Source: Aporrectodea caliginosa (taxonomy: Eukaryota > Annelida > Clitellata > Crassiclitellata > Lumbricidae). From it: DNA of 64,000 nucleotides. The stretch is from contig JACEVL010000144.1 of assembly GCA_020284085.1 (NCBI GenBank), positions 2,510,001 through 2,574,000 on the forward strand. Direction: 5' to 3'. The stretch's first letter is position 1. Every line of letters starts with the position of its first letter. Positions 35,789 through 46,354 of this stretch are shown here, piece after piece. Below the pieces are notes generated by a model. The model searched no databases. It worked only from the letters and a program-made list of their open reading frames with translations, and had not been told where the DNA came from. Both the position numbers and the translations under genes were made by a program.

Positions 35789-37865
35789 TCATTTCGTTTC
35801 TCCAAGCCGCGGCACACTTTTCGTCCGTGTGGCCCTCGTCAATAAAGCCTCTTGTTGAAGATTGTGTAGGGCCAAGAGAGTTACTTGATGTGCATGCCTG
35901 GTTCGAGTTAAATGTGCTGCCTTCAGATATGAGTCAGCCATACCAGAGGATGCTACGTCTGCCTCCAAAGCCCTCCAAGATATCCCCCAGTGTGTTCCAG
36001 AGGGCCATCTCCGTATGCAGTCCACCTAGCATTACCACATGCACTCTCTCACCATGAGTGTCTGGCCATCTCCACTGTACGAACTTAGCTATGGCAAACA
36101 GAGGCTGGTCAAATGTAGTGACTGGGATCTGTCCTGAATTCAGAAAATGAACAGCTTGTCTAACGACGTCCATGCCATGTTTGATCATAGCCGGAGTGGC
36201 AGATTTCTCATAGAACAGAGGAAGTAATGCACACAGGGCTGGAGAGTCTTCCGTCGGAGGTAGCATAGAGGCGTGATATGCAGCCCATGCAATGGCATCT
36301 TCACTGGTGAGCTTTTATGTCTGCAGACGTTGCAGTGCATGCTCGAGCCAACGCCGTTCTCCGGTTCTGGCCTGATCTAAGCAGCGCTGTAGAGGGAAGA
36401 CGTCACATTCTGGCACAGCAACATCAGTGGTCTTGAACGCTACCGCTAGTACAGACGCATAGCTGTTAGGAAGAGAGTGCTTTTCTTTGCCAGAAGGTGG
36501 TATTATAATGGATGGTCTACTCTTCCCAGGTTCTGTCTTGGTTGGCATCTGGAAAAGGCTGATTCCAGTGCCATGGAATGAAGTCAAGGACGTAGTCGAG
36601 CTGGGGTTGTGGTCGAGGTTGTCCAGGGTGCCAACAGTGAACAACCCTTTCCGGAAACAAGCAGGAGACACCACTCCATCTTCTGCAAATCTTTCGCAAG
36701 CAGAAGTGCCAATCCAATCTCCACAATCCTATCATATGAAATGCTGATGCCCAAGTGGTATAACTGCTGGATGAGTTTCTTGCTTCTGGAAAGTGCATGC
36801 ACATTGATGCCAATGTAGATGGGGAGGGGTGGTTCACGCTCCGCAGTGTGTGTGGTCTTCGAAGCAGTATTAGAAGCTCTTTTCTTTGTGTTGTAAACGA
36901 TGCTCTGACCAATCGTGAGACAAGCCTGAGATTCCTGTTTGTACTGATCTTTCAAGTTCGGACCATTCAATATCATGGAAACACGATACTTCAGGCTTGC
37001 AAGCAGTGAGTCTTCTTGGCATTCTCCAGGGAAACTACCAGTGAATTTGAAACCTTGATGGCTTCTGATGTCTTTCCTTACTATTGCAGCCGCTTTGGCC
37101 AGGATAACAACGTCTTCTGAAAAGTCTCGAATCTTAGGAGCTTCTGCAAATCTTTCGCAAGCAGAAGTGCCAATCCAATCTCCACAATCCTATCATATGA
37201 AATGCTGATGCCCAAGTGGTATAACTGCTGGATGAGTTTCTTGCTTCTGGAAAGTGCATGCACATTGATGCCAATGTAGATGGGGAGGGGTGGTTCACGC
37301 TCCGCAGTGTGTGTGGTCTTCGAAGCAGTATTAGAAGCTCTTTTCTTTGTGTTGAAACGATGCTCTGACCAATCGTGAGACAAGCCTGAGATTCCTGTTT
37401 GTACTGATCTTTCAAGTTCGGACCATTCAATATCATGGAAACACGATACTTCAGGCTTGCAAGCAGTGAGTCTTCTTGGCATTCTCCAGGGAAACTACCA
37501 GTGAATTTGAAACCTTGATGGCTTCTGATGTCTTTCCTTACTATTGCAGCCGCTTTGGCCAGGATAACAACGTCTTCTGAAAAGTCTCGAATCTTAGGAG
37601 CTTCCTTTAACATATCTCTGAGGCCTTCCTTGAAAATAAGAAGAGTGTTTTTCTCATCATGCTGTTCTTGGGCCTCTGTGAAGCGTTCTAGCAATTGACA
37701 CTTCAATCTGGTCTTGTTGATTAGTTTCTTGATGTCCAGTTCCTCTAGACGATTCACATACATAGAGTGAAGCTCAGATAACTTGAAGAGAAGAAATCCA
37801 GACTTCACCGATTTGTCAATGTAACTTGCCAGTTCTACAAATGCCCGACACTCATTCATTCTCAT
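35789..37865 (-). pseudogene. Broken gene for an uncharacterised TE-encoded protein (N-terminal and middle part)
   Basis: The start ATG at 37865 lies inside the right terminal repeat. The protein begins MRMNECRAFVELASYIDKSV and continues with LAKAAAIVRKDIRSHQGF, MILNGPNLKDQ, PLPIYIGINVHALSRSKKL, LGISISYDRIVEIG, DNLDHNPSSTTSLTSFHGTG, FYEKSATPAMIKHGMDVV, TFDQPLFAIAKFVQWRWPDT, VVMLGGLHTEMALWNTLGD and LTRTRHAHQVTLLAL. I recognise this order from long hypothetical proteins repeated many times in coral, fish and echinoderm genomes; no biochemical function is known to me. The copy is dead: a 1-bp deletion near 37352, a 461-bp tandem duplication (36681-37601), a frameshift near 36680, an in-frame stop at 36315 and a frameshift near 35965. 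The C-terminal part with Cys tail, seen in element 1, is missing. Confidence 0.75.
36681..37601. repeat. 461-bp tandem duplication inside the element 2 gene
   Basis: 36681-37141 is repeated at 37142-37601 with one base missing in the second copy (GTTGTAAACGA near 36891 against GTTGAAACGA near 37352). I saw no other difference. The copy nearer the gene start carries the deletion; the other keeps the frame. Confidence 0.93.
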
Positions 37866-38671
37866 CGTCTAATGTAAACTTAGCATTTTTCCCTTTAAAG
37901 ACCGTGTTCGGTTTTACAGAGCTCTGCCACATTGAAACAAGGCTGTTAAATGTAAGACAATCTGAGATTATTTTAAGGTGAAAAAGGTAAATTTTTAGAG
38001 GAAAATGTTTCAAAATGGCTAAAACTCAGCCAAATGTTGTTTTATTTTGGTGATTCTGTGTAAATTGTAATTTTTCCTTGATTTTGACCTTTTGATCTTG
38101 AAATGACCTTGGGTTAATTTCAAGGTCAAAGGTCAAAATCAACAGAGAACTGCCATAACTCTGACTCATCCAGATTGAGGAAAATGTCTGGAAATGTCTA
38201 AAACTCAGCCAAATGTTGTGTTATTTTGGTGATTCTGTGTAATGGTCATTTTCCCTTGATTTTGACCGTTTGACCTTGAAATGACCTTGGGTTAATTTCA
38301 AGGCCAAAGGTCGAAATCGATGCAGAACTGCCATAACTAAGAATTATCCAGATAAAGAAAAATTTGGCCTAGCTATTGCCAAATTTCTCTTGATTTTGAC
38401 CTTTTGACCTTGAAATGACCTTGAATTATGTTAGCCTTCTAGTTCTATGTCTTTCTGTGATGTAGCCCTTACTGGTCCGATCAAATAGATAAAAGAATGA
38501 CCCAAATAGAATAATATTTAGCTGAGTTGTGGCCTTTTCCCTTGAGTTTGACCTTTTGACCTTGGTTTTTTGTGATTTACATAAAAACGCTTATTAATTT
38601 CAGAGGGCTCCTACTCCAACTTTACTCAGTAGACCATAACGGATCTTCATGCCAAATTTGGTGCTTTTATC
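37843..38671 (-). repeat. Right terminal inverted repeat of element 2
   Basis: 829 bp, mirror image of 34933-35761. Read from the outer end on the minus strand, the gene's start codon and about the first eight codons are its last bases. Confidence 0.92.
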
Positions 38672-38724
38672 CGCTCGGTAACGATAACGTTGAAATTCAG
38701 CGCTAAGCCACCTGACTATTAGGG

Positions 38725-38790
38725 GAGCGGAGAAAACCATGCGTTGGACGCTCAGTACTCTAGACTACGTTGTGCCTAGGTATTTAGTAC
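38725..38790 (-). repeat. Inverted satellite-LINE junction fragment
   Basis: On the minus strand this reads the satellite word CTAAATACCTAGGCACAACG then AGTACTGAGCGTCCA, i.e. the same junction found in forward orientation at about 33530, 34540 and 38930. Inversion or a palindromic join must have happened next to element 2. Confidence 0.8.
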
Positions 38791-38956
38791 ATCTAGAGTA
38801 CATAATACCTAGGCACAACGTACTCTAGACTACATAATACTCTATACATAGGCACAACGTACTCTAGAACAAATCACACCTAGGCACAACGTGCTCTAGA
38901 GTATAATACCTACATACAGGTACTAACTACCTAGGCACAACGTAGTCAAGAGTACT
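38791..38956. repeat. 32-bp satellite array, third block
   Basis: A few monomers of the same satellite, matching the edge seen before the LINE copies at 33559 and 34568. Confidence 0.92.
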
Positions 38957-39155
38957 GAGCGTCCAGCGCCGTGGTTCTCTCCGCTCCTCTAAGCAGGCTG
39001 AGCTTCTTGTTCCCCGGTCATGGACATCTATTATGCAGCGACGTGCCTTTTATGTTGCTGGTTCTGCAATCTGGAATGAGCTCCCTGTGGATCTACGCCT
39101 AATGCATAGAGCCCTTGCGGCCACATTCTTCTCTGACCTCAAGACTGTTCTCTCT
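38957..39155 (+). pseudogene. L2/CR1-like LINE 3' ORF end, truncated and fused to TRP sequence (copy 3)
   Basis: Same LINE segment as at 33559 and 34568 (ELLVPRSWTS-type, MQRRAFYVAGSAIWNELPVD, FFSDLKTVL) but cut right after GACTGTTCTCT. The next base starts TRP gene homology. The LINE stop and 3' tail are lost. Confidence 0.85.
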
Positions 39156-39689
39156 GGGCATATGATTCTCTACATCAGGCGCATTGTTTCTTTGGTGTTT
39201 ACTTTCGTTGTAGTGTTTGGTGGATTTTTATTTATGTTCACGCGCCTCTTCATAATGATTTCCCAAATGGAAAGTATCGGAGGTTGTATGTCGCAGTTTT
39301 CCGGCTTCTTTGCTGGTGTATACTCGACGATTCTCGTTTTCTTTAATGCGCTTGACGTTCGAGGTTTAAGCATTGGCGTTGAAATTGGATTTCAGACGGT
39401 GCATGTATGTTTTGTTTTGATTCTCGGCATCCTTCTGTACAATTTGCTGATTGCGCTCTTTTCAGACGAAGTGAATAAGGTGTCCGAAAACAGAGAAGCC
39501 GTTTTATCTATCGATCAGCTGTGTACAGTTGCCGTAATCGATTTTATGTTCTTGAGCACACCCGTTCTTCGAAGTGTTTACATTCCAATAAAAAGAGCGG
39601 GGATTAAGAAGAATTTAGTCTGTTTGGAAGGTAAAATTTGTTTGGTTTCAGTTGATAGTGCGAAAATGAGAGGTAATGCAAGATTTTAA
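39033..39689 (+). pseudogene. Chimeric open frame: LINE tail joined in frame to C-terminal half of a TRP-like channel
   Basis: The frame has 218 codons. Residues 1-41 are the LINE C-terminus. Residues 42-218 match residues 148-324 of the second TRP frame at 51902-52876, with about 17 differences by my count. It keeps the S5 helix (IVSLVFTFVVVFGGFLFMF), pore helix (GVYSTILVFFNALDVRG) and S6 (ILLYNLLIALFSDEVN), but has no ankyrin region and no S1-S4. The segment before the pore helix reads GFFAG where the full gene has GFGDG. The frame is open to its stop, yet without S1-S4 it cannot form a normal channel. An AATAAA lies at 39884. I call it a truncated duplicate, possibly transcribed. Confidence 0.75.
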
Positions 39690-41389
39690 TTGAATTTATG
39701 TTTTGCTTACTTTTCGACTGATTAGCTACAGGCAGAGCAGCTATTCGGTTTTGATTTTAGTTGACTATTATTTGTTAGTCTGCAGCAGAAGGTTTAACGT
39801 ATTTTAGCGATATATGTATGTATTCTTACTGTAAATCTTACTGGTTACTCTTTAAATGAGAGGCTGGTGAGGCATTTAAAACCAATAAAAATCTAATTCA
39901 TGCTCGTGTAACTCGAGAAAATAAAGTTTACAAATGTAAGATAAAATTTACAAGATGACGGAAGACACTCGAACAAAACGTGTTGACCCAAATTTACAAA
40001 AAGTTCAGGAATTTATTAATAAATTTGTTCATTTTGAGATAGCATTCCACAACTTTTTGATGTCATTTTACAACGTATGAATGTAAACGCTACAAGTGAC
40101 GGTACAAATGTGTAGAAGCTACAAAGCTGATTGCAACCGTTAACCATTTGGAAAAAGTTTTGACGTATATTACGGCTTGGTTTCCGTGCGCCTTCGTCTG
40201 ATGCGGTGTGCATTAGACAATAGAGGTTACTAATTACAATTATTAAGTGCGCTGCATCCAGACAGCATTCCCCTTTGCATGAATGTTAGGCTATAAGTGG
40301 CTGCATAGATAATCTAAACACAGCAGATCTGTTACAGTTGGCCTGACGCCTTTCAAAAACGACACTCTTCAGCGATCTAATCATTGTGAACCCAAGCGAA
40401 TGTCTAAGGCACTCGAATTCAGTAGGCTAAACAGTTTGTTCTAGCCGTAAAGATCTGTAGACTGGATTCGACGTACCATTCATAGAAACTGCAACGTGTC
40501 ATTAGTTTCTGTTTTACTAGATTGACTTATTGTCGTACGCTGTTTGTTTATCTGCTGCAGATTTACTAGCATTCTTTTCTTTAGAGAATTCGTCAGGTAG
40601 CCTATCTTGACTTTCGTTGCTGTGCTTACGTAGAATTTGAGGACTGCGTTATTTGCGGGCGAGGTTAGCTCTGTCCATCTGAATAGATGGTACATATAAT
40701 AATTGTTCTAGCCAGTGAATACATTTTACAATTTGATTAATTGAGCTGGGGCTAAGTCTACAGAAACTCTACTGGTCAATTCCGAGAAGTAGCCTGTATA
40801 TTTCAGTAGATGATTTCATTCATTTTAATTTGAATCTGCTTTCGAAAAGGGTTGATTCGTCACTAATGGGGCAATTCCAAAAGCGCTACTTTAAAGCTAA
40901 GCGATTGGTTCCTGCTTATTCGCGAGCTCTATGTCGAGTCAGAGAAGTTATCCAGAGATGCCGGGTGAAGATCCGAGTTAGGTTGGCAGAGAAACCGGAA
41001 AAGGTGGAGGAGCTGCTGAGGTGGGTTTTGTTGAGTTGGACAAGAAATTTTGGAAGATGGGGTATGGACGGATTAGGGTAGGAATTCCTGAGGAGATGTA
41101 CTCTAGAGAAGATTGAGGCAGTTGATGGTGGGTGAGTGCCGATTTCAATGAACAGTGGTTGGGTTAAACTTCACAGACTTTACGACAAAGGCATAAAGCC
41201 AGCACATTACAGTGGTCTTGATTAAAAACTTCATATTTATTATGTTAAGGGTATTGCATTTAAAAAAGTTGAATTTCCTAGACTTGAGTCTAAAGAACCA
41301 TTGACTTTTTGAACAGGCAGCGGTGATGAAGAATCTCACCCGATAAAATCATATAAAGATAATCAGAGGCAAGGTGTATGTATGTATGC

Positions 41390-41575
41390 TATATCTTCTA
41401 AAGTAGCTTGAATTACGTCTTGAGCGCCTCAGCCTGTCTGTTTCTCTGTTTCGGAAACGCCTGAAGACTATTTTATTTGTTAATGGCAGAACCAACTTGG
41501 GCCAGAAGCGCTTCTGAATCACCGAGTGGCGCTATATAAATGTTCAATTACAACTACAATATAATATAATGTGTG
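41390..41575 (+). mobile_element. L2-like LINE 3' end within duplicate A
   Basis: Encodes LRLERLSLSVSLFRKRLKT-like sequence, the ORF end, then GAATCACCGAGTGGCGCTAT and AATTACAACTACAATATAAT. Copies of the same insertion are at 54620-54785, 55725-55985 and 59685-59945. Confidence 0.8.
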
Positions 41576-43198
41576 AAGATAAATAAAGATTTTATTCCAG
41601 CGCTAACTGTGTGTAAGGTTTTGAGTTAGCACAACTGCTATGACGCCAGTATAACATTTTGCCTTGGTTACATTTATCATAAAAAAAATTATAAATGATT
41701 TTGAATATTATGGGTCAGTTGTTTATTCTTAACTTTTGTCTAACTGTAAAGGGAAATTCTAGAACGATGTCAGTATTTTTTCAAACTTTTATTAAATGAC
41801 TGTTTTTAAATATATGTCACTAGATTTTCATGGCTAAACGAACAAAAGACAGATGAATGCTTAAAACTTAGAAATTGTGTTAACTAAGATTATATGCTCA
41901 ACTCTTCGATATTATGTCGTTGTGGCCTCTGTAGAGTTGTACAAACATGTGTGACTTCCGTTGAGAATGGACAAATGTATATTTCACTGATTCCAACTTA
42001 CTCTAGTTGAAGATACATGTGTTGTATTTAGCAAATATTGAACTAAACATTTTAGTGCATTTTGTCCATGTTTTGAACTATAAAGAGGACCTGCACGAAT
42101 CTCTACTGTTGCTATTCTGTTGCTATTCCTAACTTAACATTAATGTTTGTTGACCCTTTAACTGAGTTGTGATAATGTATAATTGGATTGGTTGATATTG
42201 TTTGGTTAAAATGTAAGTTTTGTAATTTGTTAATTTAGTGTCATATACACTCAGATGAAAATGGTGTAAATAAATATCTAATTCAATGAGTTGTTATTTG
42301 TTTATACTTCTGAAACTTTGAATTGATCATTCAGGAATACCCAAAGATAGTGCTAGTTTAGGAAAATGAATTTTCAACTAACAAGTATAGCACTTTATAA
42401 ATGCCATTGGCTTGGCTAAGTAAACTGATTTGGCTTAAACAGATGCTTTTATACAGAACTTGCGCAACAACTAGAGAATTCCACATTCGTTCAATGTCTT
42501 TCATGGGTGAGAATGGATATCACGGTTTGTAGTCAATCACAAATGACGCGAGCAGTTTATAGTCAAGTTAAGCAGTGCTTTTACTTGTAAATCATCTTGG
42601 CAGCTTAATTGGCCCATAAGAAGTGAGTTGCAGTAATCTAGTCGAGAACAGATAAACGCGTGTACTATGATGAGAAGAGACCGATCGTCTGATGACTCTG
42701 AGCCGTCTCTGTTGAAAGAAGCAGGAGTGAGTCAGGTTAGTAGTAAAACCTTGAGATTCTGAGCTGAGAACCCACAAACAGTACATTTAGCACAATAGAC
42801 AGAGGAAGAGAGCTGCAAAAGTCCTTTTCAGATGCAGCAGTTTTCAAACTAAATTATGCACCTCATTAATTGTGATTAAATCTCGGGGTAAGAGAGATGC
42901 CAACGGTATTTAGCTGCTTACTTAGCCGATAGAGCTTTGATGTCACAAGTAGAAGAGTTGAGTATTAGTAAAGTAATCTTTGCTAAGAACATACAATTAT
43001 CTGATGATTGGAACATCTTGATCTCCAAGTAAGACAGTAAGTTGCCACAAAAATTTCTGGGAATGCAGATCTTTCCATTAGGCGCAGGTCTACTTCGACG
43101 CCTGCAAAGCATAGTAGGAGCTCTTATCTAAGAATAAACTAGTGCATCTTCAAATAGCTTTTGTAGTTCAATATAAACGTTCCTCTTAAGCTGAGCAT

Positions 43199-43671
43199 CA
43201 TCTATCTGGCCCTGGGCTTTACGATGTGGTCAGGGCGACCACGTTGGCATTCCTGTTGTATGCTGCTCCGGCATGGTGGGGCTATGCGAGCCAAAAGGAG
43301 AAGGGAATGCTCCAGTCTGTAATGAACAGATTGATCCGTCAGCGATACCACCCAAGTGATAAGCCCAACCTTTGAACAACTAAGCCTTAAAGCTGACACC
43401 TGCTTGTTTTCGGCGGTCCTGGGAAACCCGGGCCATGTTCTCCATAGGTTTCTCCCTCTAAAAAAGCCGTTGGCCTATTCCCTTCGACCCCGGTCACATG
43501 ACCGTGTTTTACCTTTAGCTAACCATAATATGAAAAAAAATTTTATAGTTAGAATGCTTTATTCATATTGACTATTGATTGTTTATTATTATTTGATGTA
43601 GGCCTATGTACACCGGAATGCGGATTGCAACTGGTTGAATAAAGAATATACTTACTTACTTACTTACTTAT
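43199..43671 (+). mobile_element. LINE 3' fragment with (ACTT)n tail, inserted in duplicate A
   Basis: One frame gives YAAPAWWGYASQKEKGMLQ then MNRLIRQRYHPSDKP; a second gives LFSAVLGNPGHVLHRFLP, YSLRPRSHDRVLP and KNFIVRMLYSY plus stop. These are the thumb and C-terminal motifs of a non-LTR retrotransposon reverse transcriptase, split by a frameshift. The 3' end has AATAAAGAATATACTTACTT and more ACTT units. The flanking sequence matches 57300-57340 without the insert, so it arrived after the duplication or was absent from that copy. Confidence 0.8.
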
Positions 43672-44048
43672 AAATTATGCTGAAATCTCCTTTGGTCTTG
43701 ACTAAAAGTGAATGTAATTAAAGTGATTGCTCCTTCGACCTCCGATATTACCGATAATAGTTCACCTTTCTTTTTTTCGTAGGCCTATATCGCTCCATGA
43801 GAAACTCTTGATTCATTCAAATTTTACTCTCAGAATTGATCAGTTAGAAATGGTAGCCTAAATGGAGCTAATTCCTAAAACATTATTCGTATGCTTCAAC
43901 AAGATTTATTCTCAGCATGTCTCAAAATTTGCCGCTCTCCAGATATATCGCATATCAGACTCAGATTTCTTTGTAACATTGTGCTCGTTATTAATTTTGA
44001 TATTTAATTGCACACACCACTATTGATACTATTGTAGCGAACTTGGTT

Positions 44049-44150
44049 TCTACGAACATTTGTATAGCGCCACTCAGATATTCAGAGGCGCTCCCGACCT
44101 AGGTCAGTGCTGGCTCTAACAAAATAAGATGGTCTTCAAGCGTTTCAGCG
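44049..44150 (-). mobile_element. L2-like LINE 3' end, reverse
   Basis: On the minus strand: GAAACGCTTGAAGACCATCT, GGGAGCGCCTCTGAATATC, GAGTGGCGCTATACAAATG, the same family as 41390. Confidence 0.75.
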
Positions 44151-44660
44151 ATAGGCCTAGATGAAGGGAAAGGCTGAGGATTGTACGCCATGTTGCGGTT
44201 GTGGATCTCCTCCTTCAAAAACCATTGCATAATTCAACATAATATATGCATACATACATCCATGCATACATACATATATATATACATAATACATACAATT
44301 ATACATACATATATTTATATATGTAAGGGTTGAATTTTTTGGTGACAGATAATTGATAGCATGCACTCAGACAAAGTTGGCATGTTTTAATGTAGGTCAA
44401 CGTTTTATCATTAAAACTTCAGTTTGTTACAGAGAGACGATACAACGGAATAATCACGTGTGAATGGTTGCCATTGAATCCTTCCCATTTCCACTGAAAC
44501 CGAGCACGTGCTTCAGAAAATCCCAAATAGAGCGCTACTGTGTGACACATTTCTTTTATTGTGCCCGACCAGGCACTGTGAAACCATCTTCCTTCACATC
44601 AATAGGCTACGTTGTGACACCCTTACTTTCAATTTTTTCTGTGCTTTACTAGAGCTGAGC

Positions 44661-45127
44661 GGTGTCACGACAATTCGTCTACAGACATTTCGCCGACAGA
44701 CATTTCGTCTACGAAGTTATTTGATATTGTCACTTTAAAATGGAACCTGGATTGATGAAAAAAAACTGTTTCCTAAATGGAAGTGGGATTGATGAAAACA
44801 TTCCTGTGTTGAAATAGAAGCTGGATTGATCGAAATAATTTATTTTTCCCGTAAATAGAAGCTGGATAGCAAGCTGGATGGATGGATGAAACTAAGTTTT
44901 CCATTCAATAGAAGGTGGATTGACGAAAATAATCGTTTCAGTAATTATAAGCTGGATTCCTGAGAATATTTAGCACGTTTTAGCGAAACTATAAGAAAGC
45001 GGCCTCTGTTGATTAGCCGTAATGGATACAGCTACACTCGTAGGCGAAATGTCTGTAGACGAAGTGTAGAGTCTATGTAGACGAAGTGTCGTAGACAAAA
45101 GGTCTGTAGACGAGTTGTCGTGGAACC
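44661..45127. mobile_element. Foldback (MITE-like) element
   Basis: The ends are inverted: GGTGTCACGACAATTCGTCT at the left and, mirrored, GGTTCCACGACAACTCGTCT at the right. TCTACAGAC and TTTCGTCTAC words repeat next to them on both sides. A 4-bp GAGC flanks both ends (44657-44660 and 45128-45131). The centre (44735-44960) has about six imperfect repeats of about 38 bp around AGAAGCTGGATTGATGAAA. No protein is encoded. Confidence 0.75.
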
Positions 45128-45189
45128 GAGCGGAGCAGGAGAAGCGATCGCTTTTGGTATTGCAACGCATAAGGCCTTGCATTAAATGG

Positions 45190-45835
45190 TTTGGTAAATG
45201 AATATGGCATAACTGTGTGTTGTCCTTCGGCTCCTCTCACATGATGCGGCTGTGGTCCTTGTCCACGCCTTTGTCACCAGCAGAGTTGATCATTGCTGCT
45301 CGGTTCCTGCTGGTCACCCATCAGGCTTAATAGGGCGTCTTGACCGGGTCCTTCGTTCTGCTGCTTGGTTCATTGGTCGTATTCCAAACTACGTCTCAGT
45401 CTATGCCTGCATGCGCCATATTTTGAACAACTGCATTGGTTGCCTCTCTCTGCCCGCATTCAATTCTAAATCCTTATTCTGATCTTCAAGGCCCAGCTCG
45501 GTCTTGCCAGAAATACTTAATGGACCTAGTTCGTCGGCCTCATTCAGCTTCCTCTCACCGTCCTCTTCGCTCTTCTAATAGACTTGACCTTCTGGTTCCC
45601 CGTTCTAGAACTGCTATGGCTCAGTCTCGATCTTTATTTTCGATTGGTCCCTCTCTTTGGAATGCGCTTTCTCCTTCAACTCGCATTACAATTCTTTCTG
45701 GCAGCCTCTCCTCCTCTTTCTCTTTTCTTAAAATCTGCCTCTTCTCTCGGAGTCTTGCGCACTGGGAGCGCTTCTGAATTGTTCATCCCACAAGGGTCGC
45801 TTTATAAATGTTCAGATACAATACAGTACAAGTAC
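45190..45835 (+). pseudogene. L2-like LINE reverse transcriptase C-terminus
   Basis: Frames in order give LVHAFVTSRVDHCCSVPAG, RLDRVLRSAAWFIGRIPN, LDLLVPRSRTAMAQSRSLF, SIGPSLWNALSPSTRITI and FLKICLFSR, i.e. the connection/thumb region and the usual C-terminus. Then CGCTTTATAAATGTTCAGAT and ATACAATACAG form the 3' end. Several frame changes (about 45450 and 45480) make it inactive. Confidence 0.85.
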
Positions 45836-45837
45836 AA

Positions 45838-46205
45838 CATTTTGTACTGGTTTCCTGCCTCGAAACGCATCTCTCAGTGTATACCAGCGCTTGTTTGGCG
45901 ATGTCTCAATGGTAGTTCCACGTCCTACCTGTCCGATCTTCGACGTCCGGTAATGACAGACGTCCGTCGATCTCTGCGCTTTTCGGCTAAGGAGAGCTCC
46001 TGGTCCCTCGAGGTCCGCTCTTAGTGCAGACAGTGTCGAGTCTTTCTCGGTTGTTGGGTCCTCCACGCTTACTGCCCCGGAGTAATCTGCCTGTTTTTTA
46101 ACAACTACTCAAGTCCTTTCTGTTTAGTCGTGGCTGGGCTGAGAGCGCCTCTGAGTAGGCTACTTGAAGGGGGCGCAATACAAATTTTCGGGACGAATGA
46201 ACGGT
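45838..46205 (+). pseudogene. Second L2-like LINE fragment, adjoining
   Basis: Gives LYWFPASKRISQCIPALVWR, CLNGSSTSYLSDLRRPV and ELLVPRGP-like sequence, then LKSFLFSRGWAE with stop and GGGGGCGCAATACAAATTTT. It starts directly in the ATACA tail of the previous LINE, so it inserted there or the two were joined. Confidence 0.8.
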
Positions 46206-46354
46206 GTAAAAATGTTTCCATGTATTAACTGAGAAAGTTAACGAGGCTTTGATTTGACATGGACCCTCCCGATAATATTTGCTCTCTCAACCCATTTAAT
46301 TACTAACTGTCAGAGCTGAGACAATTTTTTCTACATGTTACTTGTTACAAGTTG

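Larger units (their letters stand above)
34933..38671 (-). mobile_element. Transposable element with 829-bp AGGTCA-rich terminal inverted repeats (element 2)
   Basis: The left repeat (34933-35761) and right repeat (37843-38671) are near-identical mirror images; I count only scattered single-base differences. The outer end is GATAAAAGCACCAAATTTGG. Inside each are four clusters of AAGGTCA words and words shared with element 1 (ACAACTCAGCTAAATATT against CATAACTCAGCCAAATATT). The internal 2.1 kb holds one broken minus-strand gene whose start codon lies in the right repeat. The left flank is the insert sequence that follows the LINE tails, and the right flank is an unrelated 50 bp then an inverted satellite-LINE fragment, so the locus was rearranged. 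No clear target duplication. Confidence 0.85.
39156..44035 (+). repeat. Segmental duplicate A of the TRP gene 3' half and flank
   Basis: Homology to 52343 onward starts at GGGCATATGATTCTC and continues far past the stop codon: 39156-41865 matches 52343-55075, and 41870-43198 with 43672-44035 matches about 56170-57660. It is interrupted by a LINE at 43199-43671. Shared landmarks include CAATGAACAGTG...GTTAAACTTCACAG and CAATGAGTTGTTATTTG. The shared L2 tail (41390-41575) predates the duplication. Confidence 0.85.

Noticed and set aside
36487..36747. Plus-strand open frames across 35749-37009
   Set aside because: They are shadows of the minus-strand transposon gene, whose residues match a known hypothetical-protein family.
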